From contig NC_133327.1 in assembly GCF_042186555.1 (NCBI RefSeq), positions 54,062,408 to 54,126,407 of the forward strand: a DNA stretch of 64,000 nucleotides, in the 5' to 3' direction. Made by a program: the position numbers and the translations under genes. Each line of letters opens with the position of its first letter. Position 1 is the stretch's first letter. Below are positions 44,776 through 53,829 of this stretch, in pieces. Under the pieces are notes generated by a model, which ran no database searches, was not told the DNA's origin, and worked only from the letters and a program-made list of their open reading frames with translations. This DNA comes from Aquarana catesbeiana. Its lineage: Eukaryota; Chordata; Amphibia; Anura; Ranidae.

Positions 44776-44916
44776 CGGTGGTCCCCTGTAACACAGTGAC
44801 CAGGAAGACATTTATGGCACAAGCATTTTTTTACAAACAACCAACTCAACGAGTCATTTTCACATATTGGGACCAGCATTAGATCTGGGTCTTGGAAACA
44901 AATTTATTAACTCTTA

Positions 44917-45350
44917 TGCCCCGTACACAGGGTCGGACTTTGTTCGGGCATTCCGACAACAAAATCCTAGGATTTTTTCCGACGGATGTTGGCTCAAACG
45001 TGTCTTGCATACACATGGTCACACAAAGTTGTCGGAAAATCCGATCGTTCTAAACACGGTGACGTAAAACACGTACGTTGGGACTATAAACGGGGCAGTG
45101 GCCAATAGCTTTCATCTCTTTATTTATTCTGAGCATGCGTGGCACTTTGTCCATCGGATTTGTGTACACACGATCGGAATTTCCGACAACGGATTTTGTT
45201 GTCGGAAAATTTTATATCCTATTCTCAAACTTTGTGTGTCGGAAAATCCGATGGAAAATGTGTGATGGAGCCTACACACGGTCGGAATTTCCGACAACAA
45301 GGTCCTATCACACATTTTCCGTCGGAAAATCCGACCGTGTGTACGGGGCA
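44917..45350. mobile_element. Harbinger-like palindromic MITE, copy C
   Basis: 434 bp, TTA flanks 44914-44916 and 45351-45353; nearly identical in layout to copy A, same orientation. Confidence 0.85.
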
Positions 45351-45353
45351 TTA

Positions 45354-45717
45354 TAGTGCAATTAACAAATTTGAAAATTTAAATGTATTTGTATTCCTTT
45401 AGATGCTTCAGTGGCATTACTAACGTAGTTTAGGGTTCCGCAAAAGAAATGTTTTGGTGGCACTATGCAGCACGGTGCAGAGCTGAGTCAGTCACCACAC
45501 AAGTTTAGCTGTATTTGATTTCAGCCATAGAGCTGAGCACAGCCTGTTGAGTTCCTTTGTTTAGGAATGGCCAAGAGTTGAGCAGCCGGATCCCTCCTCC
45601 AACTGTGAGGTGTTTTGCAAAAGACTGTGATCTACAGCACCTAGTTTTTTGCTGAATTTAGCATTTTCCAGAAAGAGTTTATGTAAAAACACTTTTAAAC
45701 CTCATATGGATCATTGA
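45354..45717. other. No gene recognised
   Basis: Non-repetitive by eye; only short frames. I looked for upstream CYP2 exons on the minus strand and saw none. Confidence 0.4.
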
Positions 45718-45809
45718 CATCATTGCATCATCTGTTTCACCCCTTGTGAGATATTTTGAATCATTTTCCCTCATTCATCCCTCCACCTCTGATATACTTA
45801 GCATCATTA

Positions 45810-46862
45810 TGCCGCGTACACACGGTCGGACTTTCCGGCATACTTGGTCCGGCGGACCAGAGTGTGCCGGACAATCCGCCCATGTGTAGGCTCCGGCGGA
45901 CTTTTCCGGCGGACTTTTTCCCAAAAGCCCGCCGGACCAAGATTTGAAACATGTTTTAAATCTTTCCGTCGGACTCAGTTTCGGGCGGAAAGTCCGCTCG
46001 TCTGTGTGCTGGTCCGACGGAAAGCCCGCTCGTGTGTATGCTGGTCCGACGGACCAGATACGATGCGAGGGCAGGGTATTGCATTTCGCGCTCGCTGCAA
46101 TAGGAAAAAAAAATTTTCCTATTGCGGCGAGCGCGGGGCATACCAGGCCCTTAGGTCTGGTATGGATTATAAAGGGAAACCCCTACACCGAAAAACCGGC
46201 GTGGGGTTCCCCCTATAATCCATACCAGACCCCGATCCGAGCACGCAGCCCGGCCGGTCAGGAAAGGGGGTGGGGACGAGCGAGCGCCCCCCCCTCCTGA
46301 ACCCTACCAGGCCGCATGCCCTCAACATGGGGGGTGGGTGCTTTGGGGGAGGGGGGTGCCCTGCGGCCCCCCCACCCCAAAGCACCTTGTCCCCATGTTG
46401 ATGAGGACAAGGGCCTCTTCCCGACAACCCTGGCCGTTGGTTGTCGGGGTCTGGGGGCGGGGGGCTTATCGGAATCTTATTAAAGGGGGCTCCCAGATTC
46501 TGATAAGCCCCCCTAAGGGGTTAAGACCTAAGGGCCTGGTATGACCCGCGACGGGGCTTGCAAGGTGTCAATCTCGCCGATAAAAGCGGCAAGATTGACA
46601 TCCTTTGCTAGTCCCTTCGCATCTGAGTCATGTTCAAAATGAATGGACTTGTCCGTGTGTGGGCAAGTCCGTTCATTCTGAAAGTCCGCCGTAACTCCGG
46701 CGAAAGTCCGTCGGAAAGACGGGCGGACTTAGCCCGCCGCAAAGTCTGGTCGTGTGTGGGCAAGTCCGTCCGTTTTAAAGTCCGGCGCATCTGGCGGACA
46801 AAGTCCGTCAGAAAGTGTGCCGGACCAAGTAGGATAGAAAGTCCGACCGTGTGTACACGGCA
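45810..46862. mobile_element. Harbinger-like element, long variant (copy D)
   Basis: 1053 bp, ends TGCCGCGTACACACGGTCGG and complement, TTA at 45807-45809 and 46863-46865. The terminal 300 bp repeat GTCCGGCGGAC-type arms. The centre (46070-46545) is a GC-rich module with GGTCTGGTATGGATTATAAA and its inverse, shared with 60326-61215. No transposase. Confidence 0.85.
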
Positions 46863-47040
46863 TTAGTCATCCACTGCCTTTCCACCTACTAATTACTTGG
46901 CATCATATATCATCATCTGTCCCATCATATCTATGATTCCTGGCATCATTTACCCCACCACCTTTGAGATATTTGACATCATCTGTTCCATCAGCTTTGA
47001 AATATTTGGCATCATCTGCCCCACCACCTTTGAGATAGCC

Positions 47041-47282
47041 GTTTTGAAATAATGCTTTCAGGGTAATGCGGCGTCATGCATGATTTGATGTTTCGGGGTA
47101 TTAGTACTCTGCACAAGACATCAGGCATCATACCACAGGATGAATGTAATTTATTTGTATGCTTGGAACTGTATTATTATGTAGTGTTTTATGCGCTGCG
47201 TCGCAGTACAGAGTGGAATGTACCCTGTTGAAGTATTTGCTTTTTGTATATTTTCTTGCAAAATAAAGTACACATTTTCAAC
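47041..47282 (+). mobile_element. Tx1-like LINE 3' UTR, 5'-truncated copy
   Basis: AATGCTTTCAGGGTAATGCG to AATAAAGTACACATTTTCA matches the LINE 3' end at 7393-7630 closely. Flanked on both sides by the 34-bp minisatellite; no poly(A) tail follows. Confidence 0.88.
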
Positions 47283-47390
47283 CACCTTTGAGATACTTGA
47301 TATTATCTGTTACATGACCTTTGAGATATTTGGCATCATCTGTCCCACCACCTTTGGGATACTTGTCATTATTTGTTTTGCTAGCTGGAA

Positions 47391-47964
47391 AGTATACTGC
47401 AGTAAAGTAATATCTTCTATCATTAGCATGTATGTTTGCTTTTTATGGGAAAAGGTGGAGCAATGTGCTACAAATGGTTATCAGAGATTTAGAGATCAAA
47501 TCCAATGAAAGGTATGTTGGCAGCTATTTTTTCTTTATACCCGTGGGGACACTTAACTGCACTAGACTAGAGAAAGACTGGGGCCCTATCAGAAAGTGGG
47601 GGCCCTGAGTCAAATGTAGAAAACCCTATTAACCTCATTCTATCAGAGACACCAGAGATAAGACTTTATTCCACTTGTTTTTGTCATGAACACATTTTCT
47701 CACTTCACGCTAGCTGTTAATTAACTCCATATTCCAACATTAGTTTGGTCAAAATACCGTATACTTAATTCAGTGCAATATTAGTTTGGTCAAAACGCTA
47801 TACACCTAATTCAGTCCAAGACGTATTGTCTCCTATTTTCAAGCCCTAACGATGAATGGCTAAATTCTGAAACATGTTGGCTCTGTGACAAAGTCTTTTA
47901 GTCTGATCTTATATTGGAATAAATTTATATCTGGACAAATAAACTCCAGTGTGGTGCTTCAGTC
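47391..47964. other. No gene recognised
   Basis: Mixed sequence with a short direct repeat (CAATATTAGTTTGGTCAAAA near 47740 and 47786). No supported frame. Confidence 0.45.
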
Positions 47965-47967
47965 TTA

Positions 47968-48424
47968 TGCCGCGTACACACGGTCGGACTTTTCGGCTAC
48001 AAAAGTCCGACGGAAGCCGATGGACCAAGTCCGGCGGACAATCCGATCATGTGTGGGCTTCCCCGGACTTTCAGCGGACTTTTCCAGCCACAAATCTGGC
48101 TGACTTTAGATTTGGAACATGCTTCAAATCTTTACGTCGTAACTCCGCCAGACCCAGAAATCCGCTCGTCTGTATGCTAGTCCAACGGACAAAAATCGAC
48201 GCTAGGGCAGCTATTGGCTACTGGCTATCAACTTCCTTATTTTAGTCCGGTGTGCGTCATCACGTACGAATCCGTCGGACTTTTGTGTGATCGTGTGTAG
48301 GCAAGTCCGGTCATTAGAAAGTCTGTTGAAAGTCCGCCAAAAGTCCGTCGAAAGTCTGTCGAAAGTCTGTCGGACAGGCTGTCGGACTTTTGTAGCTGAA
48401 AAGTCCAACCGTGTGTACGCGACA
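47968..48424. mobile_element. Harbinger-like MITE, copy E
   Basis: 457 bp, ends TGCCGCGTACACACGGTCGG and near complement, TTA at 47965-47967 and 48425-48427. Interior AAAGTCCGTCGAAAGTCTGT repeats. Confidence 0.82.
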
Positions 48425-48547
48425 TTAGACACATTTAGTTACCATACAAGGAAACTGTAAATTCTTCGGAGTGGAGAAACTGACAGCTCAAATCCATATT
48501 CCCTGTCTAAATACCACTACAACTCCTTTACTAATAAGATAATCTAA

Positions 48548-48939
48548 TGCCCCGTACACACGATCGGATTTTCCGACAACAAATGGATGTGAGCTTGTTG
48601 GCAGAAAGTCCGACCGTGTGTATGCTCCAATGAACATTTGGTGTCAGACTTTCTGCCAACAAATGTTGGCTAGCAGGTTCTCAAATTTTCCACCAACAAA
48701 TGTTTGTTGTCAGACTTTCCGACCGTGTGTACACACGTCCATCCACACATGCTCGGAATCAAGTACGGGCTGGAGATATAACTAGCGTTCGTAATGGAGA
48801 TATCACGTATGTCACTACGTTCGTAATTGTTGGCCAACATTTGTGCGACCGTGTGTATGCAAGACAAGTTGGAGCCAACATCCTTTGAACAAAAATCCAC
48901 GGTTTTGTTGTCGGAAAGTCCGATCGTGTGTACGGGGCA
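48548..48939. mobile_element. Harbinger-like MITE, copy F
   Basis: 392 bp, ends TGCCCCGTACACACGATCGG and GATCGTGTGTACGGGGCA. The left flank is TAA and the right TTA, so the duplication has mutated or the copy is rearranged. Confidence 0.78.
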
Positions 48940-48942
48940 TTA

Positions 48943-49546
48943 GAGTTCCAGAGCTACCTTTCCATTTATCCTACAGATGTTCTAACACTTCCTGTACTAG
49001 AGTGACAATACTGTTCTTCAATAGATACAGTTTAGTGAGTGAATGTTGTGTGCCTAGGACAGGAAGTGTATTACTGGCAGGATCACGAAGGGAAAATAAA
49101 AGCGAAAGAGAAAACAAGTCATCAACTTGTAGACATGTGTATTTAAACCTCATCAACCTCCCTGCACAGGTGGCACTGTTACAGCAGCTGTTATGCAGAA
49201 AGGATAGAGGAAAAGAAGAATTTTTGTTCCTCTGAGGTCTTCATAGGCTTCATCAGGGGAATAGATATCCAATTGAATGCTGCTGGGTTGGAGGACCTCT
49301 GAGGCCATCTTTATTGAGAGTAGTGCTAATAAATAACACTATCTCACTGCAGTTGGCAAGTATTTGTGCAGTGGCTAGGTCAGAGACAGGAACCCGCTGG
49401 TGAGGGGCAGTGTCGCTAGCATAAGGAAAGGTTCCAGTAGAGGAGGGAAAAAGTAGGGACCTTAGGGACCTAGCCTGAGCTGCTACCTTTGACATCCTAT
49501 CTTTTGCCTCCTGGGTGCCTTTGTTGCCACACTGCCTACCATATAT
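48943..49546. other. No gene recognised
   Basis: Contains GAGGTCTTCATAGGCTTCAT, a fragment of unknown dispersed repeat, and short frames only. Confidence 0.4.
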
Positions 49547-50605
49547 AGTTACATAGTTACATAGTAGGTGAGGTTGAAAAAAGACACACGTCCATCAAGT
49601 CCAACCTATGTGTGTGATTATGTGTCAGTATTACCTTACATATCCCTGTATGTTGCGGTCATTCAGGTGATTATCTAATAGTTTCTTGAAGCTATCAATG
49701 CTCCCCGCTGAGACCACCGCCTGTGGAAGGGAATTCCACATCCTTACCGCTCTTACAGTAAAGAACCCTCTACGTAGTTTAGGGTTAAACTTCTTTTCTT
49801 CTAATTGTAATGAGTGGCCCCGAGTCTTATTAAACTCTCTTCTGCGAAAAAGTTTTATCCCTATTGTGGGGTCACCAGTACAGTATTTGTAAATTGAAAT
49901 CATATCCCCTCTCAAGCGTCTCTTCTCCAGAGAGAATAAGTTCAACGCTCGCAACCTTTCCTCATAACTAAGATCCTCTAGACCCTTTATTAGCTTTGTT
50001 GCCCTTCTTTGTACTCGCTCCATTTCCAGTACATCCTTCCTGAGGACTGGTGCCCAGAACTGGACAGCATACTCCAGGTGCGGCCGGACCAGAGTCTTGT
50101 AGAGCGGGAGAATTAACGTTTTATCTCTGGAGTTGATCCCCCTTTTAATACATGCCAATATTCTGTTTGCCTTATTAGCAGCAGCTTGGCATTGCATGCC
50201 ATTGCTGAGCCTATCATCTACTAGGACCCCCAGGTCCTTTTCCATCCTAGATTCCCCCAGAGGTTCTCCCCCCAGTGTATAGATTGCATTCATATTTTTG
50301 CCACCCAAATGCATTATTTTACATTTTTCTACATTGAACCTCATTTGCCATGTAGTCGCCCACCCCATTAATTTGTTCAGGTCTTTTTGCAAGGCTTCCA
50401 CATCCTGCGGAGAAGTTATTGCCCTACTTAGCTTAGTATCGTCTGCAAATACAGAGATTGAACTGTTTATCCCATCCTCCAGATCGTTTATAAACAAATT
50501 AAATAGGATTGGTCCCAGCACAGAACCCTGGGGAACCCCACTACCCACCCCTGTCCATTCTGAGTACTCCCCATTTATCACCACCCTCTGAACAGTCACC
50601 TTCTT
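49547..50605 (-). pseudogene. CR1-like LINE, reverse transcriptase half and 3' end
   Basis: 5'-truncated copy with a clean frame of about 320 codons. Motifs in order are GVPQGSVLGPILFNLFINDL, FADDTKL (catalytic pair, from about 50450), FNVEKCKIMHLG, EKDLGVLVDD, LYKTLVRPHLEYAVQFWAP and RFF-type C-terminus ending WNSLPQAVVSAGSIDSFKK. The 3' UTR ends with the short tandem ACTATGTAACTATG (49550-49563), the type of tail used by CR1-like elements. It lacks the endonuclease, which for a similar family is seen at 219-1350. Confidence 0.92.
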
Positions 50606-50738
50606 CTTCAGATATCATTAACTTGCTAATGTCTCTTCTACAGTATCAAGACTGTGTTCTATTAGTTCTTCTGTAAGGTACTGCAGTACTGTTTTTGGCC
50701 TTGATATACCAGTCCTGTTGCCACCTTGTTGAAACTTT

Positions 50739-51098
50739 GAGTTAATACATTACGCAAGGTGGTAAGGTTGTAAGGGCATGGGCCATCATCCTTAATAGAA
50801 ATACCAAAGAAAAATCCCCCAATATAATGGGATTATAGCAGACCAAAGAAAAAAAGTAAAGTCATGTATAAACAGAAATATTTATAAAAAATATAACAAA
50901 TTTGTTATAACATTAAAATGTTAAATATTATAACAAATTTGTTATATTTTTTATATTTATTTCTGCTTATACATGCTTTTTTCTTTGAGCCGCTATAATC
51001 CCATTATATTGGGGGATTTTTCTTTGGTATTTCTATTAGGGATGATGGCCCATGCCCGTACAACCTTACCACCTCACCTCTATGTGAGTTAATACATT
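50739..51098. mobile_element. Long palindrome flanked by a 13-bp direct repeat
   Basis: Arms of about 150 bp: AAGGTGGTAAGGTTGTAAGG (50756) pairs with the complement near 51075, and AATATAATGGGATTATAGC pairs with GCTATAATCCCATTATATT. The centre is AT-rich ATAACAAATTTGTTATA. GAGTTAATACATT occurs at 50739-50751 and 51086-51098, a likely target duplication. No coding capacity. Confidence 0.8.
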
Positions 51099-51754
51099 GT
51101 GCTGAATTCCTTGACCTCCGTGTGCTTTTACTCCACTTGGGTACCAAACATCTGGCCCCTTTTACAAACTGGTAAACTGCGGTATATAACATTTTTATTC
51201 TTGAGTTTATATACACTTTAATACTCTCTCTCTGCCAGTCAGATATACTACCACTGGGTGATAGGCAGGTAAATGTATACTTTTTAAAATAAGGTCACAT
51301 TGTTTAAAAGTTAATAGTTTACTAGAACATTCTGTATCCATAGCCAGTAATATATTGCCATAGCCATGCAATATATTGTTTTTACAGACTGACATACAGA
51401 AATGCTGACCAAGCTATATAAAGTTCCCTATGTTCTGTCCTTATATATCTCACTAACTAGTTTTATCATGATCAGCCTGTTAACCCTTTCATGTCATTGA
51501 TGTGTAGATGCCCAGACTATATTGAGTTGTGTCAATATTTATTATCTGGACAGTAAAGCCAGGTACACACTAACAGTCTGCACAAAAAAAAACTGACAGC
51601 TCCAGTCAGAGCCACCGTACTAACTGTATTAACCTGATGTTTAGGCAGGGTTGCTATCAAATTTAGTTGCCAGGTGATAGTTGCCTTGGCCAATTGTTAA
51701 TTGTTAATTCTGGAATTGCTGCACTTTTCTCTTCTGTCGCTAGGTGGCGTTGTA
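51099..51754. other. No gene recognised
   Basis: AT-rich with short frames. One isolated CTCF-like site, CGCTAGGTGGCGTTG, at about 51738. Confidence 0.45.
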
Positions 51755-52015
51755 GCTAGTGAACCTCACTTACACTTCCCCGTAGATAAGATCGCATATG
51801 AAATGATCAGCTGCATACAGCGTATCTCTGAGAACCCCTCATTCACCGCCAGCGCACTGGTGATGCAACGCGTCGGGAGGAGGAGCCTGTGACGTTTCCA
51901 GCAGTGTGCTTGTGTGCACTGGCGGTGGATGAGGAGTTCTCAGCGATACACTGTATGCAGCTGATCATTTCATATGCGATCTTATCTACGGGGAAGTGTG
52001 AGTGAGGTTCACCCT
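51755..52015. mobile_element. Fold-back palindrome with ACGCGT loop
   Basis: Arms of about 95 bp: GTGAACCTCACTTACACTTC (51759) pairs with GAAGTGTGAGTGAGGTTCAC ending 52012, and ATGAAATGATCAGCTGCATA pairs with TATGCAGCTGATCATTTCAT. The loop of about 70 bp holds GATGCAACGCGTCGGGAGG. No coding capacity. Confidence 0.85.
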
Positions 52016-52419
52016 AACTGCATAGGGATTACTTTGTCACATTAACTGCACAATGGTCTTGTTTTCCTTTTTTGTCTTTGGAAGCCTGCTGAAAGCTGGA
52101 AATTTATCTTTAGGAATCAACAGTGGAATTGTTTGAAAGAGCCATCTGTCACTCATTCAGGCTTGATTATCTAGTCCCGCCAATTTATTGTTAGAGACTT
52201 TTTTGGTGTGCACAAAGTGGATTATTATACATATATTTTCATGTGAGAATGAATTTAGTTTATTCTCACAGAAGGATATTTATATTTTATTTATTTATAT
52301 GGCTCACCAATGTATATTACTCACATATTGATGGTACACGGTGCAATATTAATAGGTTAATATTAGCGCAATTATTATTTATTATTTTCTAGATTATTCC
52401 TGTGCATCAGTTCACATAT
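52016..52419. other. No gene recognised
   Basis: AT-rich; only short frames; no repeat recognised. Confidence 0.45.
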
Positions 52420-52423
52420 TTAA

Positions 52424-53185
52424 CCACTTGACCACTGGGCACTTAAACCCCCTTCCTAACCAGACCAATTTTCAGCTTTCGGTGCTCTCACATTTTGAAT
52501 GACAATTACTCAGTCATGCAACACTGTACCCATATGAAATTTTTGTCCTTTTTTTCACACAAATAGAGTTTTCTTTTGCTGGTATTTAATCACCGTTGGG
52601 TTTTTTATTTTTTGCGCGATAAAAGAAAAAAGACTGAAAATTCGGTAAAAAATTGAAATTTTCTTTGTTTCTGTTATAAAATTTAGCAAATTAGTAATTT
52701 TTCTTCGTAAATTTTGGCCACAATTTATACTGCTACATATCTTTGGTAAAAATAAGTACAAATCGGTGTATATTATTTGGTCTTTTTGAAAGTTATAGAG
52801 TCCAAAAGCTATGGTGCCAATATCTGAAAATTGATCACACCTGAAGTACTGACGGCCTATCTATATTCTTGAGACCCTAACATGCCAGAAAAGTACAAAT
52901 ACCCCCAAAATGACCCCTTTTTGGAAAGAAGACATTCCAAGGTATTTAGTAAGAGGCATGGTGAGTTTTTTGAAGTTGTCATTTTTCCCACAATTCTTTG
53001 CAAAATCAAGATTTTTTTTTCTTTTTTTTTCCCACAAAAATGTCATATTAGCAGGTTATTTCTCACACACCGCATATGCATACCACAAATTACACCCCAA
53101 AACACATTCTGCTATTACTCCCGAGTATGGCGATACCACATGTGGGAGACTTTTACACAGCATGGCCACATTTTGAGGCCCAACA
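52424..53185 (+). mobile_element. TTAA-type DNA transposon, right-truncated
   Basis: It starts CCACTTGACCACTGGGCACT after TTAA (52420-52423). Interior CAGTCATGCAACACTGTACC, GCGCGATAAAAG and CCACATGTGGGAGACTTTTA are shared with the 61-kb copy. Near 53185 it runs into hAT transposase sequence. Confidence 0.75.
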
Positions 53186-53189
53186 TGCA

Positions 53190-53700
53190 GGGGAGCACCT
53201 GCCTCTGAGGAACCGCACATTCCACAAACTCATGGAAGGGGGCAGAGTCTACCAACTGAAAAGGCAGCAGTTGAAGTGCTAGCAATTTTGCCAAGCTAGC
53301 ATTCAACCGCTGGGCATGTGGATGGCTGGGAGCGAACTTCTTTCGGCGGTGCAGTAGCTGGGGCAGGGAAATTTGCCTGGTACAATCTGAGTCACTGAAG
53401 ACATTGAGCCGAGGGAAGAGGCCACTTGGCAGCTGCTTTGCCAGACAAAGTACCCTGAGCATGGGTGAGAGAGGATGAGGAGGATGAGGGCGGCTTGGTC
53501 ATCCACTCGACCAAGTCTCCTGCATGTTGGGGCTCAACACGGCCAGCTGCCGAAAAAAAGGCCAAGCGTGTCCCACGTCCATGTGCTGATGAGGATGCAC
53601 CATCTCCATGACCAGCACTGTTGCCTCTAGACACAGAGCCTGCTTGCCCAATTTTATTGGCTTGTGATTGTCTGCCTCTCCTTGTTGGCCTTCCAGACAT
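53190..53700 (-). pseudogene. hAT transposase N-terminal fragment
   Basis: Starts MSGRPTRRGRQSQ. A Ser/Gly-rich stretch and DLVEWMTKPPSSSSSS are followed, after a frameshift near 53440, by LNASLAKLLALQLLPFQLVD and SAPFHEFVECAVPQ. The last part corresponds to the hAT segment with the pattern 'LA.LIA...PF..VE...F..LV..L.P'. The catalytic domain and dimerisation region are absent. A zinc finger was not seen. Confidence 0.65.
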
Positions 53701-53727
53701 ACTAATGGCCTGTAGCTGCACTAAGCT

Positions 53728-53729
<2 letters not shown>

Positions 53730-53772
<43 letters not shown>
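53730..53772. repeat. (AT)n microsatellite
   Basis: About 21 uninterrupted AT dinucleotides directly upstream of the hAT frame. Confidence 0.95.
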
Positions 53773-53774
<2 letters not shown>

Positions 53775-53829
53775 TGATACTGCAGCTAGCAAAATCATCT
53801 GCCTGCCTGTAGTATGAGAACACCACCAA

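Larger units (their letters stand above)
43390..44785 (-). pseudogene. CYP2-type cytochrome P450, last two exons, disrupted
   Basis: The final exon (43574-43390) follows an acceptor ...GGTTGTTCCAG and reads GKRICPGEG, QMEIFLFFTALLQKF and ends GFTYRAIPRTKK-stop. The preceding exon ends ALIPFSTG at donor CAG|GTAAGAAA (43671/43670), giving the haem-binding motif FSTGKRICPGE across a 96-bp intron with the split Gly codon usual for CYP2 genes. That exon begins after acceptor TTACAG at 44786 (GTTAFSF, then SDREYWKSPYDFNQE), is split by a 978-bp hAT-like insertion, and carries a small frame-shifting deletion between FNQE and NGNF. P450s of this family are membrane monooxygenases acting on lipids and xenobiotics. 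Retained introns exclude a retrocopy. Earlier exons were not found up to 45.8 kb. Confidence 0.85.
45718..47390 (+). repeat. Minisatellite, about 34-bp unit, split by two insertions
   Basis: Units CCACCACCTTTGAGATATTT + GGCATCATCTGTC occur at 45718-45806, 46866-47040 and 47283-47390. The gaps are filled by a Harbinger-like element (45810-46862) and a LINE 3' fragment (47041-47282). Confidence 0.8.

Noticed and set aside
46570..46620. Possible tRNA-like or rRNA sequence in GC-rich blocks
   Set aside because: No cloverleaf, A/B boxes or rRNA similarity could be read.
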